The translations under genes and the position numbers were made by a program. Positions 11,368-19,897 of a stretch of DNA of 64,000 nt are shown here, piece by piece. A model generated the notes under the pieces. It saw only the letters and a program-made list of their open reading frames with translations. It ran no database searches and was not told the origin of the DNA. The stretch is from Synergistaceae bacterium (GTDB lineage Bacteria > Synergistota > Synergistia > Synergistales > Aminobacteriaceae), in assembly GCA_017450125.1 (NCBI GenBank), contig JAFSWZ010000025.1, positions 1 to 64,000 of the forward strand, given 5' to 3'. Position 1 is the stretch's first letter; each line of letters opens with the position of its first letter.

Positions 11368-11718
11368 ATGAAGAGACTTTGCAGGTTAGCGGCGATGATG
11401 GTTGTTGTGCTGGTCTTGGCCGGAGGAGCTGAGGCGGTTATCCGGGACGGGGCAGTTCGTGGCAGAAAGGGATTGTCGTTCGGGAGCATAGCCTACAGTT
11501 TCGACACGTTGAGCGTAACGATAAGGAACAAGAATCCCCACAACGTGAATTTTGGGGGAAGCATGCTGTTTCTGGACAAGAACTACAGGGTGATAGCGCG
11601 TGCGGAGCTGAGGAAGGCGGGTATACGCCGCAGGGGATCGCGGAGATACCGGGCGTTCTTCAGTCATGGGAGCGGGAATGAGGCGCAGGCGGCGAAGTAC
11701 CTTGAGTGGGAGTTCTGA
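11368..11718 (+). CDS. Small exported protein, function unknown
   Basis: The 116-residue protein has a signal peptide (MKRLCRLAAMMVVVLVLAGG then EA) and a beta-rich, basic mature part with the pattern FDTLSVTIRNKNPHNVNFGG, which looks like a small immunoglobulin-like fold (compare FxxH/LEA-14-type exported domains), although I cannot name a family. I chose the ATG at 11368 because AGGTGG lies 8 bases upstream; a GTG at 11356 would sit inside that SD. It is followed 4 bases later by another exported protein gene. Confidence 0.65.
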   Translation: MKRLCRLAAMMVVVLVLAGGAEAVIRDGAVRGRKGLSFGSIAYSFDTLSVTIRNKNPHNVNFGGSMLFLDKNYRVIARAELRKAGIRRRGSRRYRAFFSHGSGNEAQAAKYLEWEF

Positions 11719-11722
11719 GAAC

Positions 11723-12256
11723 ATGAAGAAGATGCTGTGTGCACTGCTGCTCGTTGTCTGCACTGTCAGCGAAGCTCTTGCTGCCTCCAACAGCGCGGAT
11801 GCCTTCATGTCCCTGACCTTCGGCTTGACCTTCGCCCGCGTCCAGAAGCGCATGGAGGACAGCGGAGCAGCCGTCCTCACTCCCCGCAAAGAATCCCTAA
11901 CGATGGACGGAATGTTCGAGGGTTACCCGGCAATGTTCATCTTCGGCTTCCACAAAAAGAAGATTCTGAAGTCTAAAGCCGTCTACATCATGAGCATGGG
12001 AGACGCAGAGGCTGACCGCAGGTTCTACGAGGCCGTGCAGAAAGCCTACAACGCTTACTACGGCTCAGGCAAGGAGACCCCGACCGCCAACACCAGAGTC
12101 GGCGGAAAGATTATGCTCCGCAACGTCTGGACACCCGACCGCTACACGACAATAACCCTCACGTACAACCCCGAACTGTCGAAGCGTTTTGCGGGCACGT
12201 CGCTGAACAGCCGATTCCTACAGCTCATCTGCAAGTATGACAAGTGGGATGACTAG
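11723..12256 (+). CDS. Exported protein, function unknown
   Basis: The 177-residue protein starts with a clear signal peptide (MKKMLCALLLVVCTVSEALA). The mature part begins SNSADAFMSLTFGLTFARVQKRME, resembling exported proteins that open with a G-[LV]-[TS]-x-x-x-[VA] helix-strand unit, and continues as an alpha/beta domain ending in a Cys-containing strand. No catalytic motif is visible. An in-frame extension upstream to 11666 exists but would remove the signal peptide from the N-terminus, so it was rejected. It forms a two-gene unit with the preceding gene. Confidence 0.62.
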   Translation: MKKMLCALLLVVCTVSEALAASNSADAFMSLTFGLTFARVQKRMEDSGAAVLTPRKESLTMDGMFEGYPAMFIFGFHKKKILKSKAVYIMSMGDAEADRRFYEAVQKAYNAYYGSGKETPTANTRVGGKIMLRNVWTPDRYTTITLTYNPELSKRFAGTSLNSRFLQLICKYDKWDD

Positions 12257-12260
12257 GACA

Positions 12261-12285
12261 ACCCCCCAAAAGATTCTTGGGGGGT
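12261..12285. terminator. Bidirectional hairpin between convergent genes
   Basis: ACCCCCCAA and TTGGGGGGT form a 9-pair GC-rich stem with a 7-base loop, placed between the stop at 12256 (plus) and the thrB stop at 12291 (minus). There is no T-tract on either side, so its strength as a terminator is uncertain. Confidence 0.5.
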
Positions 12286-12290
12286 ATTGC

Positions 12291-13208
12291 TCATAGTACT
12301 ACAGTTCCTGAGGGCGAGCAGTTCAGCACAAAGAAGTGCGATGCGGCTCCTCCGTCGGTGAAAATTCTGCACATCGCCTCAGAGAGTTTTCCCGCAGGCC
12401 CGTGAACTATCGCGATCATCGTCGGCCCTGAACCAGACAGAGCATTAGCCACGCAGTCGGGGTGGTTGGTTATCTCGCTGAAGAACTTTTCGCCCGTACT
12501 GCCGGGAAAGAGCTTCGCCCTGTGAGGCTGATGAAGCCTGTCCTCCATTCCGACGCGCAGCAAGTCCCACCGTCCCATTGCCCACGCCGCACACAAGATA
12601 CTTGCATGGCTCACGTTGAACACCGCATCACGGAAAGGCACGCTCTCAGGAAGAATCCTTCTCGCGTCCTCCGTGTGAACCTCGAAGTCAGGCACAGCCG
12701 CAATAACGTTCAAATCATCGGGCAACGCCGGAAGCCTCACGTAACGCAAAGACTCTCCGTCCCAGCAGGACACGGTCATTCCGCCGATACAGCAGGGCAC
12801 GACGTTGTCAGGGTGTCCCTCAATCTTGGTCATGACGCGGAGAAGTTCTGCCTCCTCGTGCTTCTTGCCGCCGAGAAAGTCAGCGATAATTACCCCCGCG
12901 ACAACAGCAGTCGACGAACTCCCGAGCCCGCGATTGAGAGGAACGGCGTTACAGCACTCGAACGCGAAACCCTGCGGCTCAATTCCCCATTCATCACAAG
13001 CCTTGAGGTAGCTTGTTACGATCATGTTCTTCTTTGCGTCCTTGAGCTCGTCAACTCCTTCGCCGGAAATCTCGCAGGTGTATTCGCCTTGAGGAAGAAG
13101 CTCGCTGACCGTGAAGATGTTGTAGAGGCTGAGAGCCATTCCAAGAGTGTCGAAGCCCGAGCCCAGATTCGCGGTTGTTGCGGGAACTTTCAGGGAGATT
13201 AGCGGCAT
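12291..13208 (-). CDS. thrB: Homoserine kinase
   Basis: A 305-residue GHMP-family kinase. The N-terminus VPATTANLGSGFDTLG and the ATP-binding PLNRGLGSSSTAVVAG (about residues 89-104) are diagnostic, as is the C-terminal NALSGSGPTMIAI. It phosphorylates homoserine, giving the substrate of ThrC. The gene overlaps the end of thrC by 10 bases, so the two enzymes of the last steps of threonine synthesis are coupled. Homoserine dehydrogenase is not in the window. Confidence 0.95.
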   Translation of the reverse strand: MPLISLKVPATTANLGSGFDTLGMALSLYNIFTVSELLPQGEYTCEISGEGVDELKDAKKNMIVTSYLKACDEWGIEPQGFAFECCNAVPLNRGLGSSSTAVVAGVIIADFLGGKKHEEAELLRVMTKIEGHPDNVVPCCIGGMTVSCWDGESLRYVRLPALPDDLNVIAAVPDFEVHTEDARRILPESVPFRDAVFNVSHASILCAAWAMGRWDLLRVGMEDRLHQPHRAKLFPGSTGEKFFSEITNHPDCVANALSGSGPTMIAIVHGPAGKLSEAMCRIFTDGGAASHFFVLNCSPSGTVVL

Positions 13209-14242
13209 TCGAGCACCCTCATTAAGTCGTCAAGGGTATCGTTAATCTCTATGGGACGGCCGACCTGGCTCATGGCTGTGTCAGGGTCTTTAAGGCCGTT
13301 GCCCGTGAGAATCATTGTTACGGTGATGCCTTCGGGAAGTCTGCCCTCAGCCTTCAGCTTCATCAAGCCTGCGAGCGGTGCACATGATGCGGGTTCGGCG
13401 AAAACTCCGCCTTCTGCGGCCAAGACCCTCTGTGCCTCGAGAATTTGCTCGTCTGTTACGGCGTTGAACTCTCCGCCCGACTCGCTGACTGCCGCGCGTG
13501 CAAGGTGGGCACTTACGGGGTTGCCGATGCGGATTGCTGTCGCGACGGTCTCGGGGTTGGGACAGGGCTTGTTGTACACGAGTGGAGCTGCACCATCGGC
13601 CTGAAAGCCCATCATTCGCGGAAGGGAAGAGATTTTGCCGAGCTTCTTGTACTCGTTATAGCCCGCCCAATACGCTGAGATGTTGCCTGCGTTTCCGACG
13701 GGGATTGCGTGCCAGTCGGGAGCTTTGCCGAGAACGTCGCAGATCTCCCACGCGCCTGATCTCTGGCCTATTAGACGGTAAGGGTTGACGCTGTTGACCA
13801 TTGCACAGCCGGTCTTCTCTGCTCCTTCGCGGGCAAGTTCCAGTGCACGGTCAAAGTTGCCCTTCACCGCGATAACTTTCGCGCCGTACATTAATGCTTG
13901 AGCGAGCTTGCCGAGAGCTACCTTCCCCGCAGGGAGAAGCACGAAGCACGGGATGCCCTGACTTGCCGCGTAGGCTGCTGCGCTGGCTGAAGTGTTGCCG
14001 GTTGACGCACAGATTACCGCACGCTTGCCGTCCTCGAGGGCTTTGGCGACTGCGAGGACCATTCCGCGATCCTTGAACGAGCCCGACGGGTTGCAGCCCT
14101 CGAACTTGCCGTAAAGGTTAATCCCGAGACGTTTGCTTACGCGCGGAAGAGGAATCAGAGGTGTCATTCCTTCTTCAAGGTTTACGTCCGGTGTCTTGTC
14201 GGTGATGGGGAGAAGCTCCCTGTAATGCTTAAGTACTCCCAT
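13199..14242 (-). CDS. thrC: Threonine synthase
   Basis: A 347-residue PLP enzyme (fold type II) converting O-phosphohomoserine to threonine. The PLP lysine is K57 in NPSGSFKDRGM, the phosphate-binding loop is in VGNAGNISAYW, and CASTGNTSASAAAYA is the conserved substrate region. I use the ATG at 14242 because AGGAGG lies 11 bases upstream and the resulting N-terminus, MGVLKHYRELLPITDKTP, aligns with Bacillus-type ThrC. An upstream ATG at 14278 would include the SD in the coding region. It diverges from tctC with a 65-base gap. Confidence 0.95.
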   Translation of the reverse strand: MGVLKHYRELLPITDKTPDVNLEEGMTPLIPLPRVSKRLGINLYGKFEGCNPSGSFKDRGMVLAVAKALEDGKRAVICASTGNTSASAAAYAASQGIPCFVLLPAGKVALGKLAQALMYGAKVIAVKGNFDRALELAREGAEKTGCAMVNSVNPYRLIGQRSGAWEICDVLGKAPDWHAIPVGNAGNISAYWAGYNEYKKLGKISSLPRMMGFQADGAAPLVYNKPCPNPETVATAIRIGNPVSAHLARAAVSESGGEFNAVTDEQILEAQRVLAAEGGVFAEPASCAPLAGLMKLKAEGRLPEGITVTMILTGNGLKDPDTAMSQVGRPIEINDTLDDLMRVLECR

Positions 14243-14261
14243 TAATGTTTGTACCTCCTGT

Positions 14262-14270
14262 TGATATAAT
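14262..14270 (+). promoter_or_regulatory. Extended -10 promoter for the tct operon
   Basis: TGATATAAT (TG motif plus consensus -10) lies 38 bases before the tctC ATG in the 65-base divergent gap. It is close to the thrC SD, so thrC and tctC initiation regions overlap. No convincing -35. Confidence 0.5.
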
Positions 14271-14307
14271 TTCGTCATCCAATATTTTATTACGAGGTGA
14301 TTTACTC

Positions 14308-15246
14308 ATGAAGAGATTTATTCTCGCACTGCTGGTTGTCGCCCTTGCTGTGTCGTGTGCCTATGCGTGGGCTCCCAAGAAGAACGTTACCGTTATCGTC
14401 GCCTACAAGGCCGGAAGCGGCACGGACAACACCGCACGCGTCCTCTCGAAGTTCGCGACAAACACCGTAGGCCGCACCCTCGTCATCCAGAACCTCGAGG
14501 GCGGCTCAGGCTCAATCGGCTGGACTTCCCTCTCAATGGCACGTCCCGACGGACACACGATCGGCTTCGTCAACCTTCCTACACTGTGCTCAAACATCGT
14601 CGAACAGCTCGGAGACTACAAGATTGACGACTTCGTGCCCATCTGCAACCACGTCAACGAGACTTCCCTTGTAATGGTCGCCAAGAACTCGCCCTTCAAC
14701 ACACTCGGCGAGCTCGTTGCGTTCGCGAAGGAGAATCCCGGCAAGCTCAAGGCCTCGACCAACGGCATGAAGGCCAGCAACCACATCGGAGCTGAACTCT
14801 TGGCCAAGTCTGCGGGCTTCCAGTACATGGCGATACCTTACGGCGGAACGGCTGACCAGCTTTTAGCGTTGCGTCAGGGCGAGGTGGACTTCTCCGTCGC
14901 GAAAGAAGCAGACATCGCCGCAATGATGAGCGAGGTGAAGGTTCTCGGAGTGTTCGCGGAAAACAGAATGCCGTCGTTCCAGGATGTTCCGACGCTAGGG
15001 GAGCTCGGGTACTACGGCAAGTGGTACGGAAGCGCGAGGGCTATCGTGGCACCGAAGGGTACACCGGCGGACGTGATTGCGTTCTACGAGGAAGCGTTCA
15101 AGAAGGCGATGGAAGACCCCGAGTACATCGCGGCGGCGGAGAAGGCAGGAGTTACGACGCTGTACATGAATGCTGAGGACACCGGCAAGATGATTCAGCA
15201 GCAGTACGAGTTCTGCACCGACGAAGTGGCGAAGCTCTGGGAGTAA
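14308..15246 (+). CDS. tctC: Tripartite tricarboxylate transporter substrate-binding protein
   Basis: The 312-residue protein has a signal peptide (to about residue 20) and the Bug/TctC family layout: VTVIVAYKAGSGTDNTAR near the N-terminus, LEGGSGSIGW, the ARPDGHTIGF block, and the PYGGTADQLLALRQGEVDF segment that shapes the carboxylate-binding cleft. It captures tri- or dicarboxylates in the periplasm for TctAB. I start at 14308, where GAGGTGA lies 7 bases upstream; the longer frame lacks a signal peptide at its N-terminus. The downstream tctB starts 4 bases after the stop. Confidence 0.93.
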   Translation: MKRFILALLVVALAVSCAYAWAPKKNVTVIVAYKAGSGTDNTARVLSKFATNTVGRTLVIQNLEGGSGSIGWTSLSMARPDGHTIGFVNLPTLCSNIVEQLGDYKIDDFVPICNHVNETSLVMVAKNSPFNTLGELVAFAKENPGKLKASTNGMKASNHIGAELLAKSAGFQYMAIPYGGTADQLLALRQGEVDFSVAKEADIAAMMSEVKVLGVFAENRMPSFQDVPTLGELGYYGKWYGSARAIVAPKGTPADVIAFYEEAFKKAMEDPEYIAAAEKAGVTTLYMNAEDTGKMIQQQYEFCTDEVAKLWE

Positions 15247-15250
15247 CGTC

Positions 15251-15703
15251 ATGAAAAAAACCGACATCGGAGTCTGTCTCGCCATGTACGGGGTGTGCGC
15301 GTTCTTCCTGTACATGACGCTTCAGCTCCCGAAGGCCGCACAGATTTACCCCTCGTGCGTTATTGCCCTCCTCGCAGGGCTGACTACCCTTCACGTCGTC
15401 AACATGATTCGCGGCGCAATCCGTGAAGGTGTAACCAGCGGGCTCGAGGACTTCAAGGATTTTCTCCCGTCGCAGTTTTTTGTGCTGTTGGCTGTAATCA
15501 TTATTTATCTGCTTATCATGCCATACATCGGCTTTTTCCCGGCAAGTATACTTATGATGACAGTTCAACTCCTGTTCCTGCGCGTAAAGCTGTGGCAGAT
15601 AGTCCTCGCAGAAATCGCTATCTTCGTGCTGGTCTACTGCGCGTTCACGCTGTTCCTCGAGGTCCGGCTTCCTGAAGGCACGCTCTGGGAGGTGTGGGAA
15701 TGA
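15251..15703 (+). CDS. tctB: Tripartite tricarboxylate transporter small membrane subunit
   Basis: A 150-residue hydrophobic protein with about four membrane helices (around residues 9-24, 31-47, 76-92 and 112-136), the size and layout of TctB. It pairs with TctA as the small membrane subunit. Its stop overlaps the tctA start (ATGA), and it follows tctC by 4 bases. The sequence is weakly conserved, so context carries much of the assignment. Confidence 0.85.
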   Translation: MKKTDIGVCLAMYGVCAFFLYMTLQLPKAAQIYPSCVIALLAGLTTLHVVNMIRGAIREGVTSGLEDFKDFLPSQFFVLLAVIIIYLLIMPYIGFFPASILMMTVQLLFLRVKLWQIVLAEIAIFVLVYCAFTLFLEVRLPEGTLWEVWE

Positions 15704-17199
15704 CTGAGACATTATCCCTGATGGGGCTCGGCTTCATCAATGCACTCTACCCCGTCAACCTCCTCGCAATGACCGCAGGCGTAACCATCGGCATCATTAT
15801 CGGCTGTCTGCCCGGACTGTCGGCGGCTATGGGTGTCGCGCTGCTTCTGCCCATGACGTTCTCGATGGAAGCATCAACGGGAATGATTATGCTCGGCGCG
15901 ATATACTGCGGGGCAATTTTCGGCGGCTCAATCTCGGCGATTCTGATTCACACGCCCGGAACTCCCGCAAGTGCCGCAACAGCGATTGAGGGCTACCAGA
16001 TGACCCTGAAGGGGCAGGCCGGGAAAGCACTCGGCACGGCATGTATCGCGTCGTTCTTCGGAGGGTTGCTGTCGTGCATATCGCTGTACTTCTTCGCGCC
16101 TCTGCTCGGAAAGTTAGCGATGGCTTTCGGTTCGCCGGAATACTTCTGGCTGTCGATTTTCGGCCTCACGATTATTGCCGGAGTGTCGTCAAAGTCTATG
16201 GTCAAGGGACTGATGAGCGGTGCGCTCGGCCTTCTGCTCTCCACAATCGGAATGGACCCCATGCAGGGAGTCAAACGCTTCATGTTCGGGCAGGCTTCGC
16301 TGTACGAGGGGATAAACGTTACGTGCGCGTTAATCGGTCTGTTCTCGATGAGCCAAGCACTTACGCTAGCTGAGGCCAAGATTCGGCAGAGAGCCCGTGC
16401 CGCGAAGTTCAACGACAGGATGATACTCACGAAGGACGAGCTGAAGGAGATTGCTCCGACTATCGGGCGTTCGTGGATAATCGGCAACCTCGTGGGCATT
16501 CTGCCCGGAGCAGGAGCGTCAATCGCGTGCTTCATGGGCTACAACACAGCGCGTCAGTTCTCGAAGCACAAGGAGCTGTTCGGGCACGGAAGCTATGAGG
16601 GAGTAGCGGGTTCTGAGGCTGCGAACAACGCAGTAACGGGCGGCTCGCTCATCCCGATGCTGACGCTGGGCATTCCCGGCGAGAGCGTTACTGCTGTCCT
16701 CATGGGAGGCCTGATAATTCAGGGACTGACTCCCGGACCGAATCTCTTTGTCGGCGAGACGGCCAAGATGACTTACACGTTCTTTGCTGGGTTCGTGCTG
16801 ATTCAGTTCTTCATGCTGGGTATCGGCCTTCTCGGATGCAGGGGCTTCGCGCACATTGCACGTCTCTCTGACGCAATACTCATCCCGTCAGTAACAATCT
16901 TGTGTGTCGTGGGGTCATTTGCGATTCATCAGAATTATGTTGACGTGGTGATAATGCTCATCTTTGGCATTATAGGCTGGCTCGCACGGAAATTCGGCCT
17001 CAATAACGCGGCTATAGTCCTCGCGCTTATACTCGGACCTATAGGCGAAAAAGGGTTACGGCGTTCACTTCTGCTTTCGGGCGGAGATCCGCGAATACTC
17101 TTCTCCACGCCGGTGTGCTGGGTACTGATTGCGTTGTGCGTGCTGGGAATCCTGTCGCCTATCCTCATGGACAGGATGGCACCCAAAGAGGACGAATGA
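15700..17199 (+). CDS. tctA: Tripartite tricarboxylate transporter large permease
   Basis: A 499-residue membrane protein with 11-12 helices. Two inverted family motifs are present: GIIIGCLPGLSAAMGVALLLP near the N-terminus (about 31) and GNLVGILPGAGASIACFMGY (about 270), together with IHTPGTPASAATAIEG and LGIPGESVTAVLMGG. It uses the ion gradient to import the carboxylate delivered by TctC. The ATG at 15700 overlaps the tctB stop. It is followed by two secondary carboxylate transporters, making this a carboxylate uptake region. Confidence 0.95.
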   Translation: MTETLSLMGLGFINALYPVNLLAMTAGVTIGIIIGCLPGLSAAMGVALLLPMTFSMEASTGMIMLGAIYCGAIFGGSISAILIHTPGTPASAATAIEGYQMTLKGQAGKALGTACIASFFGGLLSCISLYFFAPLLGKLAMAFGSPEYFWLSIFGLTIIAGVSSKSMVKGLMSGALGLLLSTIGMDPMQGVKRFMFGQASLYEGINVTCALIGLFSMSQALTLAEAKIRQRARAAKFNDRMILTKDELKEIAPTIGRSWIIGNLVGILPGAGASIACFMGYNTARQFSKHKELFGHGSYEGVAGSEAANNAVTGGSLIPMLTLGIPGESVTAVLMGGLIIQGLTPGPNLFVGETAKMTYTFFAGFVLIQFFMLGIGLLGCRGFAHIARLSDAILIPSVTILCVVGSFAIHQNYVDVVIMLIFGIIGWLARKFGLNNAAIVLALILGPIGEKGLRRSLLLSGGDPRILFSTPVCWVLIALCVLGILSPILMDRMAPKEDE

Positions 17200-17227
17200 A
17201 CAATAACCTAAAGGAGTGAAAATCGTT

Positions 17228-18478
17228 ATGACTCACATTATGTACAGAACCGGCAGGATGCCCCTTCTCCTCAAAATCGCAATCGGCTTCTTTCTGGGAA
17301 TAATCTTCGGCTTCATCGCCGCACCAATGCTCCCAACTTCCCCTGTCCTCAAGGACACCGTTATGCCGTTCCTTGACCTCATCGGGAGAATCTTCCTGCG
17401 CCTCCTGACCATGCTCATTGTGCCGCTGGTCTTCTCGTCGCTTGTAGCTGGTGCCGCAAGTGTCGGTGATGCCCGCAAGCTCGGGCGCATCGGCATCAAG
17501 ACGATAATCCTCTACCTCATCACTACAGCGGTCGCCATCGTTCTCGGACTGTTAATCGGAAACCTCATCCAGCCCGGTACAGGCATGAACATTCCCGCGA
17601 ACCTCACTCAGAGCGTCAGGGAAGCAAAGCCCGTCTATGATGTAATACTCGACATCTTCCCGAGCAACCCCGTAGCCTCGATGGTCAATGCCAACATGCT
17701 GCAGATTATCGTGTTCGCGCTGTTCGTCGGAGTTGCGTGCGTCCTCGCTGGTGAGAAAGGGCTCAAAGTTGCGGCGTTCTTCGAGAACTTTGCGGAGGTA
17801 ATGTACTCGGTTACTCATATGGTCATGAGCACTGCACCTTACGGCGTTTTTGCCCTCATCGCCACGACTGCCGCAAGATTCGGAATGGCTCTGCTCGCTC
17901 CGTTCGTGAAGGTAATCTCCGCCGTGTACATCGGGTGCATCGTTCATGCTGTCGTAGTCTACTCGCTGCTGATCATTCTGGGCTGCCACAGGTCGCCGCT
18001 CTGGTACTTCAGGGGAATACGCGAGGCGGCAATTACTGCCTTCGTTACGCGCTCGAGCTCGGGAACTCTGCCCGTAACTCTCTCTAACGTCCGCAACAAT
18101 CTCGGCGTGTCTGAGGGTATCAGCTCGTTCGTCCTGCCTCTCGGAGCAACTATTAACATGGATGGTACGGCACTCTATCAGGGCGTGTGCGCGCTGTTCG
18201 TGGCTCAGGCCTTCAACGTTCCGATGACGCTTGCGATGCAGATAAACATAGTGGTAACTGCTACGCTGGCTTCCGTCGGTACGGCAGGAGTTCCGGGCGC
18301 GGGGTTAATCATGCTCACGATGGTTCTTACTAGCGTCGGGCTTCCCGTCGAAGGAATCGCTCTCTTGGCCGGAATTGACGTTGTGCTCGATGCCGCGCGT
18401 ACGTGCCTTAACGTCGTGGGTGATACCGCAGTCTGTGCGACCGTCGCCGTAACCGAAGGAGAAACCCTCAAAGACTGA
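17228..18478 (+). CDS. Dicarboxylate/amino acid:cation symporter (DAACS), copy 1
   Basis: A 416-residue glutamate-transporter-fold protein. It has the HP1 serine motif (RSSSGTLPV), the TM7 motif ATINMDGTALYQ, HP2 (AGVPGAGLIML), and the TM8 substrate motif GIDVVLDAARTCLNVVGD. In GltPh terms it keeps the Asp that holds the substrate amino group (D394; the D of DAART), the Arg for the side-chain carboxylate (R397) and Asn 401, so an acidic amino acid such as glutamate or aspartate is the likely substrate. I choose the ATG at 17228 with AAAGGAG upstream. The next gene is a close paralogue. Confidence 0.92.
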   Translation: MTHIMYRTGRMPLLLKIAIGFFLGIIFGFIAAPMLPTSPVLKDTVMPFLDLIGRIFLRLLTMLIVPLVFSSLVAGAASVGDARKLGRIGIKTIILYLITTAVAIVLGLLIGNLIQPGTGMNIPANLTQSVREAKPVYDVILDIFPSNPVASMVNANMLQIIVFALFVGVACVLAGEKGLKVAAFFENFAEVMYSVTHMVMSTAPYGVFALIATTAARFGMALLAPFVKVISAVYIGCIVHAVVVYSLLIILGCHRSPLWYFRGIREAAITAFVTRSSSGTLPVTLSNVRNNLGVSEGISSFVLPLGATINMDGTALYQGVCALFVAQAFNVPMTLAMQINIVVTATLASVGTAGVPGAGLIMLTMVLTSVGLPVEGIALLAGIDVVLDAARTCLNVVGDTAVCATVAVTEGETLKD

Positions 18479-18479
18479 C

Positions 18480-19772
18480 ATGGAGACGATAACCTACAGA
18501 ACCGCCGGAACTTCCATGCTCATAAAGATAGCTGTTGGTTTCTTTCTGGGAATACTCTTCGGCTTTCTGGCTGCGCCGCTTCTTCATGATACTCCGCTGC
18601 TCAGCAATCACATCATGCCCTTCCTCGACCTGAGCGGGCAGATTTTCCTGCGTCTGCTGACTATGGTTATTGTCCCTCTGGTGTTCTCGTCCCTTATCGC
18701 CAGCATAGCCATCATCGGCGACACAAAGAAGCTCGGCCGAATCGGTGCAAAGACTGTCGCGCTGTTTCTGGTTACGACGTTCATTGCTGTATTCGTCGGT
18801 ATTGTGTGCGCAAACCTCTTCAAGCCCGGCTCGAGCATAGATATTCCTCCGGGACTGCACAGCTATTCCGCCTCACCGAAGCCGATAAGGGACGTAATAC
18901 TAGACATATTCCCTGTGAACCCGATAGCCGCGATGGTGAATGCTGACATGCTGCAGATAATAGTGTTCGCACTTTTCTGCGGGATAGCTTGCCTGTTCGC
19001 AGGAGAGACCGGCAAAAGAATAGCTGTCTTCTTCGGGAGAATGTCGGAGCTGATGGAGGCACTCACCAGCATAGTGATGTGGTTTGCGCCGTACGGAGTC
19101 TTTGCGCTGATGGCGACGACTGCTGCGGATTTCGGGCTGTCTCTGGTAAAACCCTTCGCTAAGATAATTGCCGCAGTGTACGTCGGCTGTGCGGTTCATG
19201 CCCTTGCTGTGTACTCGCTGATGATTGCAGGGTTCTGCAGGAAGTCTCCTTCGTGGTTCTTCAAGGGAGTGCGCGAAGCGGCAATAACGGCGTTCGTAAC
19301 GCGTTCAAGTGCCGTAACCCTGCCCGTAACAATGGAGAATGTCCGCCACAATCTGGGCGTGTCGAAGGAGATAAGTTCGTTCGTGCTTCCTCTGGGTGCA
19401 ACCATCAACATGGACGGTACGGCAATCTATCAGGTAGTCTGCGCGCTGTTCGTCGCTAGGGCGTTCAACATCCCGATGACGTTCAGCCTCTACGTGAGCA
19501 TTATTGTCGCCGCGACTCTCGCATCAATCGGTGCGGCCGGTGTTCCCGGAGCAGGACTCGTGATGCTCGCAATGGTGCTGACCAGTTCGGGGCTTCCTGT
19601 CGAGGGAGTCGGGCTCGTCGCAGGAATTGATGTAGTGCTGAGTTCCGCGAGGACGTTCTTGAACGTTATGGGTGATGCGGCTGTGTGTGCTGTAGTGGCT
19701 TCCAGCGAGGGAGAGGATTTGACGCAAGATAAACAGAGTGGTAGAATGCCCGCTGTGAACTACGGGGCGTAG
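18480..19772 (+). CDS. Dicarboxylate/amino acid:cation symporter (DAACS), copy 2
   Basis: A 430-residue paralogue of the preceding protein, similar over its full length, starting 1 base after its stop with no SD of its own, so translation is probably coupled. The TM7 motif ATINMDGTAIYQ is intact, but TM8 reads GIDVVLSSARTFLNVMGD: the substrate amino-group Asp is Ser, as in DctA-type C4-dicarboxylate carriers, which suggests succinate/malate/fumarate rather than amino acids. The C-terminus is about 15 residues longer than copy 1, and its last codons (N-Y-G-A-stop) run into the tRNA-Pro acceptor stem. Confidence 0.92.
   Translation: METITYRTAGTSMLIKIAVGFFLGILFGFLAAPLLHDTPLLSNHIMPFLDLSGQIFLRLLTMVIVPLVFSSLIASIAIIGDTKKLGRIGAKTVALFLVTTFIAVFVGIVCANLFKPGSSIDIPPGLHSYSASPKPIRDVILDIFPVNPIAAMVNADMLQIIVFALFCGIACLFAGETGKRIAVFFGRMSELMEALTSIVMWFAPYGVFALMATTAADFGLSLVKPFAKIIAAVYVGCAVHALAVYSLMIAGFCRKSPSWFFKGVREAAITAFVTRSSAVTLPVTMENVRHNLGVSKEISSFVLPLGATINMDGTAIYQVVCALFVARAFNIPMTFSLYVSIIVAATLASIGAAGVPGAGLVMLAMVLTSSGLPVEGVGLVAGIDVVLSSARTFLNVMGDAAVCAVVASSEGEDLTQDKQSGRMPAVNYGA
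19719..19747 (+). promoter_or_regulatory. Promoter of tRNA-Pro, inside the end of the symporter gene
   Basis: TTGACG and TAGAAT are separated by exactly 17 bases and end 15 bases before the mature tRNA. This is the best sigma70-type promoter in the window and lies wholly within the coding end of DAACS copy 2. Confidence 0.7.
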
Positions 19773-19841
19773 CGCAGTCTGGCTTAGCGCGCATGGTTCG
19801 GGTCCATGAGGCCGGAGGTTCGAATCCTCTCGCCCCGACCA
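19763..19841 (+). tRNA. tRNA-Pro (CGG)
   Basis: A complete cloverleaf: acceptor CGGGGCG/CGCCCCG, D-stem GCGC/GCGC, anticodon stem CATGG/CCATG with loop TTCGGGT (anticodon CGG), T-arm GGAGG-TTCGAAT-CCTCT, discriminator A and an encoded CCA. The first 10 bases overlap the 3' end of DAACS copy 2, including its TAG stop. It has its own promoter and is followed by an intrinsic terminator. Confidence 0.95.
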
Positions 19842-19858
19842 ATTACAGAGAATAACAG

Positions 19859-19890
19859 AGCCGGAGGGAATAACATCCTTCCGGCTTTTT
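19859..19890 (+). terminator. Intrinsic terminator after tRNA-Pro
   Basis: AGCCGGAGGGA pairs with TCCTTCCGGCT (11 pairs, one G-U) around a 7-base loop and is followed by TTTTT. It begins 18 bases after the tRNA. Confidence 0.85.
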
Positions 19891-19897
19891 CTGTGTG

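Noticed and set aside
14243-14307. Threonine or lysine riboswitch before thrC
   Set aside because: The 65-base divergent gap is too short and has no conserved riboswitch core.
15152-15712. 186-residue frame antisense to tctC/tctB
   Set aside because: Its composition is odd (His, Gln, Glu-rich) and it covers two confident tct genes; no start signal.
19763-19841. tRNA-Pro as an integration (att) site of a mobile element
   Set aside because: No integrase gene and no repeat of the tRNA 3' end is visible nearby; flanking genes look like ordinary core genes.
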